A stretch of 64,000 nt of DNA from Ligula intestinalis (lineage: Eukaryota > Platyhelminthes > Cestoda > Diphyllobothriidea > Diphyllobothriidae). The notes under the pieces were generated by a model that saw only the letters and a list, made by a program, of their open reading frames with translations, ran no database searches and was not told the origin of the DNA. The stretch spans positions 5,630,567 through 5,694,566 of the forward strand of contig JAYGXS010000002.1 of assembly GCA_036362985.1 (NCBI GenBank). The letters are read 5' to 3'. Position numbers and translations under genes: made by a program. Positions 45,750 to 57,880 of the stretch are shown in pieces. Positions within the stretch are counted from its first letter, which is position 1; each line of letters begins with the position of its first letter.

Positions 45750-47461
45750 TGTTCGCGATGTGAATGGAGGTTTTATTGCTGACAACATGGCCAAGGTCGA
45801 TCGCTGCCGTGAACACTTCGAGCACCTCCTCAACTTTGACGAACAACCCATCACACCCTCCCTCTCCTCCACGGTGGAGTTTCAATCCTCTCCTGCCTAC
45901 GCAGTGTCTTGTGACATCCCTCCCGAGGATGAAGTTACCGATGCAGTGCAGAGGCTACGCAACAACAAGGCGTGCGGAGAGGACAGTATTCCTGCAGAAA
46001 TCTACAAGTTCTGTGTCGACACCCCGGCTACTCGGCTGCATGAGGTGATTGTACAGGCGTGGCGAGAAGAGACCGTTCCCGATGACTGGGGCTCATGTAT
46101 CCTTGTACCTGTCCACAAGAAGGGAGATAAGACAAGATGCGAGAACTACCGTGGCATAAGCTCATCGACGTTGATGCAAAGATCTTCGCTGTTGTTCTTC
46201 TTAGGCGCTTCCAGTCTGAACGTGATTCCAGGACACGACCAAACCGAGCCGGATTCCGAGCTGGGCGTGGATGTGCGGATCAAATATTCACACTAAGGCG
46301 CACTCTAGAATTCCGCCATAGCTACCAGCAACCGACGGCCGTTTGCTTCGTCGACTTTGCCGCCGCATTCGATTCCATCCATCGTGAGTCCTGTGGCGAA
46401 TAATGGAACTGGATGGAGTGCCGACCAAACTCATTGCCATGATTAAGGCCTACTATCGGTCTACCACAGCACGAATCCTGGTCCACAACAATCTCTCTTA
46501 ATCGTTCGATATCCGGTCTGGTGTCCAACAGGGCTGCGTCCTTTCACCCATTCTGTTTAACTGCGTCATTGACTGGATTCTCGGCAAGGCCCTACATGAA
46601 GAAGATGGTGTTGAACTTGCACCCGGAGGCCGGCTAACTGATCGCGACTACGCCGATGATATTGCGCGGTTAGCCTCAAGCTTTTGTGGTCTACAGTCTG
46701 TAGTGTCGCGGTTAAGTGAGATCGCTATGTCCATAAGCATGTCCCTAAATTGCGGAAAGACGAAGTTGTTCTCGAGCTGCATCCCTGACCAGGAGAAGGC
46801 ACCCCTGCGGATTAATGGCCGTCAATTTGAAGAATTAGACAACTTTAAATGCCTCGGGGCGAGGCTGCTACCGAATGGGCAGAACAAAGACGACATTCTC
46901 TCCCGTATCGATGCTGCTCGCTGGGTTTTCTCAATCCTTCGAAAGCGCCTATGGATTCGACGTGACATCTCCATCGCCACAAAGATTCGTGTATACCGTG
47001 CATTCATCGATTCAGTCCTCCTCTGTGGATGTGAATGCTGGGCTGTGCGCGCTGAAGATGAGCGAAGACTGGCGGTCTTTGACCACCGGTGCCTGCGAGT
47101 TAAGTATAGCGACTTCATCTCAAACGAGACAGTCCGCATCCGCTGTCATCGTATTGCGAAGATATATCAGGCCATTCAAGAAAGGCGACTGAGGTGGTTT
47201 GGACACGTTCTCCGTCGTCCGCCCCACGAGCTTACCTATGCTGCCCTCGACCCGGCACTGCAGCCCACCATGAATCGTCAAAGAGGAGGGCAACTGAAAA
47301 CTTGGCTAAACAGCATCCGTCAAGCCACAAAAGCAGTTCTTGGACCTTCTATTTTCGGCCTCCATCGCTGCAGAAGGGACTGGGTGGAGATTTCGAGATC
47401 CGCTGCCACCAATCGCCACGCATGGAGAGGCACAGGTCGTGACATCATTGAGGCCGGCTAG
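45750..47461 (+). pseudogene. RTE-like element, reverse transcriptase part
   Basis: A frame change from the endonuclease part leads to CREHFEHLLNFDEQP, NNKACGEDSIPAEIYK, WGSCILVPVHKKGD and ENYRGIS (to about 46155). A second change gives RAGFRAGRGCADQIFTLR and motif A CFVDFAAAFDSIHRES (near 46350). A third, near 46395, gives MELDGVPTKLI, a TAA at 46499-46501, motif B SGVQQGCVLSPILFN and catalytic YADD at 46649-46660. The last 252 codons (46703-47461) are open: LGARLLPNGQNKDDILSRID, YRAFIDSVLLCGCECW, RRLRWFGHVLRRP and a zinc-poor tail ending HAWRGTGRDIIEAG. Clade is judged from these blocks only. Confidence 0.88.
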
Positions 47462-48380
47462 ATTAGGCATGATCACAGCCGTAACAAGTACGAGTACCAG
47501 TAAAGTGTTCGTCTTGTTTATTAAAGGCAGACTTACATAAAAATAGCCCAACAGTGGAAACAAGATCCTTCATAAAACTATGTAAAAAATACATAAAATG
47601 AAGTGAAAAACTGTCGGTCCTGGGATGTAAAGTATGCGTCTGTCAGAGGACTTTAGTGTAGGTGGGACGGTGTTAGGGTTTGGATGCTTCTTCGCCAAGT
47701 GAGATTCTCCAAATCGAAAATACCCTAATTGCAGTATTTATTCGCATTATGTTTGATCATAATTATTAGGAGATGTCAATATGGGTTTGTATGCCGTGTA
47801 CCGCGCTCGTCCACTGTCCGCTTGCAGTCAAATCAAGTTGGCGAAAGTCAAATTCCTGTGCATTGTCGAATAGTGGCAAAATACCAACAAAACGATGGTG
47901 CAACTTACACAATTCCCACAAATTATCAACCATGGGAAGAAGAGGTTACAAACCGAAAAGATCATCAAAGCCGGGACAAAGTTAACCACTATAAAATAAC
48001 TCGCCTGCGTTAAAACGTGAAGTATTTTTTCTAATGGACCAAGTGAAGCGTGTATTATTAACGTTAAAAATTACACGAAGGCCCATTTCAAAGTCCAGAA
48101 GTTTAATATTCGAGAACGAACTGAACAACAAAACACTTATCGATTTCCGAGGTAGTGCGACTTGTTAATTCAACATTTGTAATTCCTGGAGTGGTCTAAA
48201 GTTTATTAAAATACTATTGCAAATAAAAATACATTTTAGTATAATGAATAGCCTCATGCGAAGGTCTCCGCGGTCTACCCTACTTGGCTATCTGCGTACC
48301 GTGATTACACCGCTAGCGATCTCATCAGCCAGATCTGACGTCCTAAACGTTCACCCTGGGTTTGACCCAAAGCGGACTGT
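47462..48380. other. RTE 3' flank and unassigned DNA
   Basis: The first 100 bp may be the RTE 3' UTR. No further gene; frames at 47729-48013 lack domains. Confidence 0.45.
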
Positions 48381-48384
48381 CGAT

Positions 48385-48756
48385 GATCTGGACGGATGCC
48401 TCTGTTTTTCCAGTTCCGTTGGCGGACTCTGCCACCAGCAAGGAAGCATCAGAATGCGGCTTCCACACGGTGTTGATCCTGGGAACCTTTGCAATGCCTC
48501 CCCGTTGGAACCCCTTTTTTCCTAAATCCCACGCATTTCCCCCACAAAAGCAATAGTTTTTCTCCTAAAAATCCCTGAGGACTTTTTTCACTGTCTGCTT
48601 ATATTTTCATCCTATGACACAGGACAAATGGCCTCGCCAACAGTCTGAGAAACAAATTTTTTGCTACCACTGCACACATGTAAAAATAGGGCACTCAAAG
48701 GAATTTTTCCTACATATCCCTCAATACACTGATACTGATACTGATGCAGCGAAATG
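48385..48756 (+). repeat. Dispersed 3' module R, copy 2
   Basis: Inverted relative to 19510-19885 and colinear with it. It ends in CACTGATACTGATACTGATG (48731-48750), a three-unit ACTGAT repeat that marks the likely element 3' terminus. One frame keeps WTDASVFPVPL in both copies, which hints at former coding, but no domain is recognised. Confidence 0.6.
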
Positions 48757-48792
48757 GCCATGGCGACATTAAGCTTGATATAAACTCGCTAT

Positions 48793-48870
48793 TTTGAGTT
48801 GACCCAAACCCCTAGAATTTTTTACACTTGGGTCAACTCAAATTCAGCAAATCTGCCAAACCAATTTAAT
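48793..48870 (+). repeat. SINE body fragment with 15-bp inverted repeat
   Basis: TTTGAGTTGACCCAA (48793-48807) and its exact complement TTGGGTCAACTCAAA (48828-48842) flank 20 bp. The right part (48821-48860, CACTTGGGTCAACTCAAAT...GCAAATCTGCCAAA) matches the SINE body at 13937-13975. Confidence 0.6.
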
Positions 48871-51370
48871 AAACACGCTATACACAAACGCCTGGTCAAA
48901 AATGTGACTTTAAGGTCACATTCTTATTCAACCCAAATATTCGTGGCCCTAAAAACGTACGACAAAAACTGATGCTGGCTCAAATTTTAGCAGAGGACGC
49001 AGTGCAATTAGAACAAGAGGAAGTCTTAATTTTTACTGCACCTTACTGGCAATGCTGGTGACGAAAGAAAGACTCCTCACCTACACTACTTTTACCGTTA
49101 ATCCCCTGATTATGAATGTCATGTAGGTAAGTCAGCGCAAACTGAACAACTTCTGTATGACAGGCAGATTTCGCGCTGAATTTTCCAGGAAGTAAGGGTT
49201 GGATTAACATTTGGAGCTCCTTGAAAATGGGCTCGTGGGAGAGTTCGAAACGTCGGACAAATACACTCATGGTCCCACAGAAAATCTTAACTTCATCTTA
49301 ACTTAGAACTATGCTTTAGAATAGACTAAAGATTAGGATGAGCAAAATGGAAAACGTACTGTCTTGTTATCTGTTGCCAGGTCACCAGTCAAACGATGCG
49401 GGTTGCAAAGAAGTCGACTCAATCGCTGGGACAATTGTTTTGTTCGCCTGCGTTTCGAGATCAGTCGTGGATTCATCATCAGAGATCTAAGCAGGTGCCT
49501 TTTTCCGTGCGCAATACTCGTTTATTAACAAATTCATTCTTGACGTATGTAGCCCAACTTGAGGAAACTCACTAAACCAGCAGCAACTCCGCAGATATCA
49601 AATGTAACGCTAAAACTTATTTCTGTTTATTGATCAATTTCTAGTCAGTGAGCTGCTTATCGATTGTGCAGCTTTACCTTCAAACCCCGCACTGAAGAAG
49701 AATCCCGCTAGTTAGCAGTATTTGGGTGGAGAGGAAAAAGAAACGAGTGTGTTTTAGGGCTGACTACAATGAACTCTCAGCAGCAAGCATGCGGCAGTCT
49801 TACCGGCTGACACACTTTGCAACCCTTTTCCACGCAATTGCACCTTCCATTTATACGGGTCCGATTGCGGTCATTAGATGATCGACAAAAACCGATTCGG
49901 TAATCTTTATTAGGAGAGGATTGCTCGCTAAAAATGTACGTCCGATAGGAGCTTATTAAACGCGTAGATGAGGAAGGTTGTGACGAGGGTAACGGTGGTT
50001 GTTTACATCAGTCGAGATTTCACGTCCGAATGATATTTCGGCAGGTGATCAAGCAACACGATATAATTCCTAGCTTGCCTGGGTAATTTAAGAGGGAGGC
50101 TTTTTTATCCGATGCTCATTTATCCCATGGAACAGTCAATTGCATTTAGATTTCTTACTTTACGTTTGAATACCTTCCTTTCGAAGAAACGCTTCGTGTA
50201 GCAGTATGCATAACGCTTTAGTTGACTGCTGAATGGGAATGTTAAACGAATAGTATTTTGCAACCAGAAAGAAAGACATTCTTACAGGACTGCGTAAAAA
50301 ATGGCGGTATAAATCCTCCAAAGTGACTCGCGAAACACCTTTGTCTTACAGAAATGCGCAGTCTTCCTTTGTGAGCCGTCGCAAGGGGCCGTTTATTTGA
50401 CATTCTGACAGGACACGCGAAGGACCGTGGCGTTAAACTCCACGGCGTATATGGTGAGAAGTAGGGTTGTGGTTATGGTTAAGGGTGTAGGAATCCGTCA
50501 CCCAGAGCCACTGCGCTGAATCATGGTGCCTTTAGTGCGCTGAGCTTCGCTCGCTGCCCACTATTGCCCTTTTGCACGTTTGATGTCCGCTCACCACGTT
50601 TACGCTTGTAGCTTATCGATAATTTGCCTCCTTTGACTAGCGCCAGCCGATTGATTATTCATTGTACAGCCTAAACTTGTCACATCCACACCTTTGCACC
50701 TGCTGGACTGACACCACGCGGCACCACTGTACAGATTCTGAGCAGTAAAGTTGTTCGAATTCAACAAGTCTTCCCAGACTTGCTATTTGGGGATCCTTCA
50801 GGTGTTGAGACAGCAACTAGCTCTCAATAGGGGAAATATATGGTCAAGCTTGGGGTTATGCTTTGGGTTAGGTTAAATGAAAAAATGAAGGTTATATAGT
50901 GGCTAAGAATTGACTGTGCTTAGTGTGCTTAAATCATAACACGAAATCCTACGGTGAAGGTAACAGTCTAAAGGCCCCGGAATGACGGCTTTATTGTGCA
51001 AACAAACCCTGCATGACTGCTTTAGGCGGCAAGGGCCACTGACACCGTCAGGACTGGGGTTGAATGCGACCATTCAGCCCTGAGAGCGTGTGTGAAATTG
51101 ATGGTATTGGAAGCTGCTTTAATGTGATAGTAGAATAGTCCAAATGGCGTATGGAGGGATGCATTGGCCGAGGAAGAAAGGCATGTACATACAGTGGCGC
51201 TTGCTGCGTCGGCTGGGAAATGGCGTGTCTAAGTGGGCCTGGGGCAGGCGCGTGTGTGCGCGCGGGGAATTCGGTCAAGAGTCTTCAGGTCAGCGAGTCG
51301 GAAAGTGCTCCCTGTGAAGTTGCGTAACCTTGAGGCAGCGGACTTTGAAAAATGAAGTCGACTAGCAATG
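48870..51370. other. No gene recognised; one PLE-tail-like motif
   Basis: No coding region supported. On the minus strand 49482-49453 reads CTGATGA, T, GAATC-CACGACT-GATCTC (five pairs with one bulged C), GAAA, then CGCAGG: the PLE-tail layout without recognisable PLE protein beside it. Confidence 0.45.
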
Positions 51371-51374
51371 TTGG

Positions 51375-52030
51375 TTGATGGATGAGGAAGAAGATGATTC
51401 GAGCATGGATCAATTGATTGATTGTCCTGAGCTTGTGAAGTCTTACAGAATTCCATCTTCAGAGGTAAGAAGTGGCAACCAAAAGGAGGGTAATTATAGA
51501 TGCCATAGGCTAGTCAGCTATCAGAGGTCACCAGAGCGTCAGGGGGTAAGGAACATTAACCAACAAAGGCTGGAGGTAGAGGGGTGTAATTATAGTGTTA
51601 TACGCTTATTAACTGTCAGTAAAGTTGGCGGTCGTTTGGGGTCATAAAGAGTTATTATGTTATATTCCTAAAGATTCGAGATTCAGATATCTTATCGCGT
51701 CCATATCCTCTCAAAGAGGATGAAGATGATAAAAGCGACAGTAATTAATGTAATGCCTTGTCCCCAAGGTAGGTAGTCCCCGTAATTCTGCCGCCGCTTC
51801 TGGCCATTTCGTCGTGGGGTCCTCTTTGTTTACAATTCTGAATTCATGGCTGTTCTTGTTCGCCCTTTGCTTACATAATGGCGTAAGACTTTGTAGCCCG
51901 TGGAGAGGTCAAGACGCCTGTTGACGGAGTTAGCACCTGAGTACCATGTCTCAAGCGCCAGTCTTTCGGCTTTTGAGTTTCTTCCGCCTACAGTGGTTGC
52001 TCCTTCACCACCACAGTTAGGACGCTGGAA
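51375..52030 (-). mobile_element. Penelope-like element, family 1 relative
   Basis: Minus strand: LETWYSGANSVNRRLDLSTGYKVLRHY (51960-51870) is the same GIY-YIG C-terminal segment as family 1 (LEAWYSDANSVNRHLD, YKVLRHYV) with about one residue in five changed. The 3' tail from 51770 to 51375 shares the TAATTATAG, GCTTATTAACTGTCAGT and CTTCTTCCTCAT phrases with the copies at 61.6-62.3 kb. The hairpin motif (complement near 51435-51475) has one broken pair, and CACAA where GAAA is usual. Earlier domains are missing. Confidence 0.78.
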
Positions 52031-54855
52031 TATTTCACCTACACTTTATTGCAGGATTTCTATTCTCGACTCGTTCCTTCTGGAACGGGCGCGCATAAGC
52101 GACTCCTACCGAGTTATATTCCTCGTTCGTGGATGTACAGCGTAGACAAGGGCTGTCGCGCTCGAGAAAAACATCGCAAAGAGTGGAGAAATACTTGAAG
52201 AGATTAGAGACTATTTTATATTTTACAATGCGTTGGTCAGACAATCGGTGCCTACAGGACTGATGTTTAATTTGCGTAAATGCAGGTCCCACGGACTTCC
52301 CAGGAGAATTCACGTTTGTCCAAGAAGAAGGTTTGAATGAATTGGTGTCTAGCATCACGGGCTATCTGCGCATTAACCTCCTACGATCGCCCCGAATATA
52401 AGAGGTTGGAAATGTCTTATGTGCGAATGGAATTAAGAAAATCTACGTCGAGCCTTATGTCAATCAACCGTCATCTGTCTTCGAGGAGAAGCCCATTGCG
52501 AACGACAAAAACAATACGTGCATTCAACCTACGCAAAGGGTACACAATTACGTATTTAGTAAGAGGCATTTATATCTCTTGCTTCTTACCAGAGGGAATA
52601 AAATGTTCATTACACTTAGCCCACATCGTGTACGTTCTTTTTTTTATGCGTACATCGGTTGCTGGAAACATTTCATTATTTTAAATCAAATTCGACAAAC
52701 GTGAAAAGGTAAGACTGATAAATCCAAGTTATTCATTTATTTAATTGCGAGTTCATAGACAACTTCAAAAATTAGGTTAATTGGTAAAGCACCTCCTGGG
52801 CGACTTCCAAAACTTCGAAGACAGGAAAAAAACCTCAAACAAACTCCCTCTTTTGCATTCAATATTCGTTTTATTCACTCTTGTGCTTGGTCGGTAGTGA
52901 GCAAAATAAGGAGTTTGTTTCAAGTGAAAAATACCTGGCTTCGAAGGTACGATACTAGCGATAAGTAAGTACAATAATGGATACAGCTGCCAGTTTGGCA
53001 AAGAAAACTGCAGCTTGCTGAGTGACTTCAGTTCGGGATGAAGAGAGTGGATACAGGAACACCGTGTTTTCAGTCTTCGATGAGTTTAATGGTTTTGAGA
53101 TCTTGCATCAGTGAAAAGTTTTTTGGCAAGTATACATCGATTCAAAAGAATCATCCCTAGATCTGTACATGAAAGATATGCAAGTGCTAAGAAAAAATGA
53201 TAAAGATGCACTTATTTACATTAGCGATGTGTGAAAATATTTGGGGGGTAAAATACAGCAGTTGAAAAGCTGAGATATGGTAAACATTGGGAAAAATAAT
53301 CTCGTTGGAAGTCGACGCGGAGAAAGCGGAATAACTTACACACCTGTGACCGTGGCAGACACGCAGCTCGCACGCGGTTCTGCTGAGAGCACAAGAACAG
53401 CTTTCGTGTGCCGGATTTATAGTATTGCTAGCAGACATTGGCCCAGTGGATTAGGGGAGTTTAGTAGAGTCATACAACTCAGTAGCAAAGTTTCGTTGGA
53501 GTTCGCGTGATGCCCGAAATCAAAAATATCTGCGGGAATAACGCTGTGTATGCTCCTAATTTTGTTTTTTCTTTTCTATTTTGAGGGCTTTTCCCGTATT
53601 TTGTAAGATAAATACCGACGCGTGCAGCCGACAGATACTGCTTTGCAGCATAAAGTAGAGGAGAAAATATTCAAGGGAACTTACGCTGTTTAAAAAAGAT
53701 TTTCTCTTGCATACACGAATTGTCGATGTTGAGAACGCTGTTTAGCCAGATTGATTGAAATGATTTCGCAGGAGATAAATTGCGGAATCCATGGAAAATG
53801 GGCTTTGAGGGACAAATATTTCTTTCACGTGTTATTGTGATGGTTTTGCCAGATTTTCTATAGTATACTTGCAATGACGTTTTGCGGATACACGTTGTAC
53901 CGGATTTGGTTATTCAGTATTTCTACCTTTTCGACAATGCCTTATTTCAAAAAATTACACTAACCCTATCAGTGTAGCAGTGAATCAGATAGGACCGAGG
54001 AATGAATAACAAGTCAGTGAACCATCTCGCGCCTAAGGTGATAATCAGCTCTCGTTAGGATGTAGGTGTATTCACAAATGAAGCTTCTTTCGAACGAAGC
54101 GTGACCGGAGATCTGGGTTTTTTAAGAGCGAGAGGGAAATGCTTTATTTGAAGGCAATATCCAAATATTTCAGCAACAATTGGTTCAATTCACGCAGATA
54201 AACGTAAAAGTTCATATAATACTCTACGTTTAAAGGTTTATACGATTTTAAATGCCACCCTCTTGCAGATAACGTTATTACTTTTTGACGTTGTTACCTT
54301 ACCCTCAAATGTCTCAGTTTCAGTAAACAACTCCGGAAATCTCCTGGATCTCATGAATCTCTCCTTTTCGAGAACGAGTGCTTGAGTGTTACCATCATTC
54401 AAATTAGTGTTATAAGACAAGGGATGGTTTTCACAACTTTCTTGACAGATAAGAGCACTAAACAATGTTTCGAGCCAGCAGGTCTGGTAGTTCGTTTGGT
54501 CTAAGCATACACTAGGCCATTTGCTCCAAGATCCTGTATGAGGTATTGCACCTCTTGGAGTATGGTTAAAGTTAACCATAGTGTTGCAACTCCCTGGTAT
54601 CACGTTCTCACGTAATCATTTTTAGGGCTTATTAGATGGTTGATATTGTAGCCCATTATTTGAGGAGTCTATCGCTTTTTCAAGCACTTCAGCCTTTAGG
54701 TCATCACAAATTTTACGGTACATGAGGACAAACATTTAATGTTCAGGAAAATGGTGTTGCTTTGGTCATCCCTTGTCTAATCCAATCTTTTACAGCGACA
54801 GTGAACTTATCAGCCCCATTCAAAGACTAAAGTATCGGTCTACGCTGTCGGAAAA
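52030..54855. other. No gene recognised
   Basis: Open frames such as 52337-52684 (plus, 115 codons) and 54238-54603 (minus, 121 codons) show no domain, no repeat match in this window and no clear splice context. Confidence 0.45.
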
Positions 54856-55460
54856 TGGAAAATTGAATTTATATTACCAAACACTTGTTTTCAGTCATTC
54901 ATTGTCAGACCGAAACAGTGACATGCAGAGTACAAAATGGTTAGTTAATTGCAGCGTTTATGTAATCATCAGGTTAGGGGAGGGTTGACGGGTGTAATTA
55001 AGCATATGCGTTTTCCCCCGACTCCTTAATGCGGGCGCCCGCGCGGTTAGGACGTTGGTTACAATGCCCAGAGAGGACAGGGGTGATTTTTTTCACGGTC
55101 AGCGGGTTCAGATCTGTACGGCAGCCATGCAGCCGGCGCTTCTATTCTCTGTGGCTTCGATTTGTGTTTTTTTCGGACGACGGAGCTTCAGGTGGCGAAG
55201 AGTTTCCGCGTGCATTCGGCCAATGGAGGAAGTTTGCTTGTACTAGCGCCTTTTGGCAGCAGAGAGCGGGCTTTGCTAAACGGACTGCCTCTTCTGTGGC
55301 TTGCGCTCGTTTGCGCAGGACTTTGGAGTAGCGTATCGACGTGTGGTATATTACTCAAAAGGCATTTCTCGAATCCATTTGGTGGTTTGAACCAACAAGT
55401 TGTGGCATTTGCTTGCAAGATGCGTTCGGTGGTCTTAGTGTTTAGATAACGGAGAAAAAA
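54855..55460 (-). mobile_element. Penelope-like element family 4, 3' end
   Basis: Minus strand: SNHQMDSRNAF, a stop, VIYHTSIRYSKVLRKRAQATEEAV and LAKPALCCQKALVQ (55410-55230). It aligns with GNHVDPNEAFKVIY and YPKSLGKCLLATAEA at 41.5 kb and with the 24.0 kb copy. The tail reaches GGTCTGACAATGAATGACTGAAAACA (54923-54898), a decayed PLE-tail motif. The plus frames at 55029-55449 are antisense shadows. Confidence 0.7.
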
Positions 55461-55985
55461 AAGTACCGCACAGACGTTTTCAGCAAAGGCTAGCATGAAA
55501 TCTTCGGTAGGACACAAACCTGTTTAAGGTTTTCTTAAAACTGCGCTACATAACTCACCGTGGTGTTAATACACTTCTGGTCCTTCCTCTCTGCTCATAG
55601 GATTAGAGCATGAATCCAAATTGCTAGGCACAGTAAAATGTTGATTCATAGACAATTTCTACGCTCTGGAATTTTTTTTCTGTATTTCTAATCTTCTGTC
55701 GAATGGGCATTGCAAACTCCTAAGATAAAAAGTTAAATGAGACACGATTGACAAAACTGTCACTTCGATTCATGGCCATTAGTGTCGAATATATCTTATT
55801 TCATATCTTATTCAGTCCTACTAGAGATATTTTAGTGGCTAAACTCTCAGATGTTATTCGTCAATTTGCCTTTCTGTTGGTTGTTTTAAAGTACATCCTA
55901 CTGTTTTAAAGCTATTTATCAGAACTCCAACAGCCGCGGAACATGATTCTTGCCATTGATACCCCAGAAACGTTCATTCTCAGAA
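55460..55985. other. No gene recognised
   Basis: AT-rich spacer between two oppositely oriented family 4 PLE fragments. Confidence 0.5.
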
Positions 55986-56335
55986 ATATTGGCAACGCAC
56001 CAAAAATCCCGTTATCTCAACCGCAGAAGAGAAAGATGTATGCTAAAGACTGCCTTTCTTAGGCGATGCAAAAAGTGAGCTGATAAGACGATGCCTGAAG
56101 GCTGCCATCAATAGCGCTTTCCCACGGCGGACGTACGCAGATTCTTCACGAACTCTCCCATCCTACAATTGGGAGCTAAAGATCGACTCCCTTTGAAGGC
56201 AACATCCATGTGCATTTACTCATTCACTTGTTCCTGTGAAGCAGGATAAATCGGCCGAACATCAAGGCGCTTTGAAAAAAGGATACATGAGCGCGTACCG
56301 GCCTGGTTAAGTAAATGTGAAACTAGATAGATATC
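55985..56335 (+). mobile_element. Penelope-like element family 4 fragment
   Basis: Plus strand: ISTAEEKDVC (near 56015), then LPFLGDAKSELIRRCLKAAI and NSAFPRRTYADSSRTLPS (RT thumb), a TGA near 56195, and TSMCIYSFTCSCEAG (GIY strand CIYSF), TAA, IGRTSRRFEKRIHERVPAWL (YIG remnant IGRT with the Arg) up to about 56325. It matches the 41.0-41.6 kb copy block by block, but the segment after PAWL is lost. Confidence 0.78.
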
Positions 56336-57880
56336 TAGTTCTTTTTTCGCATATCTTGTCGATATTAATCATCGAGTCAATACTTATGAAGCCCTTTAGC
56401 CTGTCTAACGGACACCAGCTTACTTACCCAAGGGCCTACCCTAACGGGTGTTTGCAACAGGTGAGGCAATGGCTATATGGCTAACGGATCCAATTTTGTG
56501 TGATCAAAAGACGCTGACACAAGCATTTGCCCTTCTGTGGCCAACCCCGACGCCTGGTGGCCATCGCACATCGCCCCACCCTAGTAACGGTCGTTCGCTC
56601 CGTGGAAATGACAGTGCTTATCACTCCATGTACCTGACCCCTGTTCAATTCCGATGTCTACACGCCGACCTCACCATCCGGGTGGCGAGAAAAATGAGCA
56701 GCTATCAAAGTATACTTATTAGCCTTGTCCAACTGTAAAATTTTTATCATCCCTGCAAATGTATTAGCCTTATAAAGAGTTACTGAAAACATATGCTTGC
56801 CAAATTGACTTTTCAAATTTAACTTAAAGTTCCTGAATTTATCACCTATTGTCATTTACGTCGTCCGGTTTCGAAACTCTGTGTTTTGACGTGGGAGGAG
56901 GAACAATAGGAGCAGTGTTTAATTGGTTTACGTAGTTCGGTGGCATCTAATATCGCAACGTTACCTAGTTGGATTTTTTTATCACGTATCTTTTCACAAA
57001 ATGAACAAAAATGTTTTCAGGTTGTTCAACACAATTTTTGCGCGCAACGAAATTCAAAATTGTGGATAGCAACCAATGCAAAATATTAGAATGTGTAGTA
57101 TGCTGCCATCTACCGAAATTTATCCTTTTGCTGTAAATCTTTCCTGACGGACAGTTACTGAACCTCAGGTTACGTCGATGATATTGCACTGCTAGCCTCA
57201 GTAATTTGACGTCGAAAAAAAGCGAAGCATTTGAACGAAAAATATTTGAACGAAATACCATATTGTACTGAATCCACAATTTCAAAACTGGGTTCATTTT
57301 TTCGTGTGATATGTTTATCACGTTCTTAGAAACGCGTAAGATTGAGAAAAGCTGAAAAATAAGTTTCTGAGTTATGTTGTCGAAATATTACTTTGAAAAG
57401 ACGATGGTTTTGTGTGAAAGTTGACTTATTCGTGTTAATTAAAATGCTCTATGTATAGTTAATATTGAAACATCGTGGTGATTGCATTATGCGTCGATAC
57501 GAAAGGTAACAACGTTAGAGGCGTTGTAAAGTTCTAGAAGCTGGTACCGTGTGCCAGCATACATTTTCTCGAGCAACCTAGATTGCTTGGAACATGTCCT
57601 TGTTATTTATTATGCAAACCACTAATGCGTATAATAACAATAGCCCTCCCAAAACAAATATTCACATTTTTCAAGAAAAGGGTATACCGATATGTGAAGT
57701 TGCGAGCGTATGTATTTTTCCTAATGAAATCACGATATTTTTGACACCAGCCAGAAGATTGTTGATAACGAATAAGGATACACAGCTTTTATCAGGGCCT
57801 GCTTACAATTCAGTTTATACGCATACATACTTCTGAACTTGTATAAACATAAACAATGTTAGGCTTGCACTCTGACGCCA
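56335..57880. other. Mostly empty; isolated RT active-site scrap
   Basis: The only protein-like signal is TACGTCGATGATATTGCACT and following bases (57171-57200), reading YVDDIALLAS, an RT catalytic box of RTE type. No other RT block is next to it. The plus frame at 56448-56738 has no domain. Confidence 0.4.

Noticed and set aside
50455..50880. Telomere-like GGTTATGGTTAAGGG and GGGTTAGG phrases
   Set aside because: Too short and irregular to be interstitial telomeric repeats.
52337..52684. 115-codon plus-strand gene
   Set aside because: No domain, repeat match or splice context seen.
55029..55449. Plus-strand open frames at 55.0-55.4 kb
   Set aside because: Antisense to family 4 PLE text that is conserved in two other copies.
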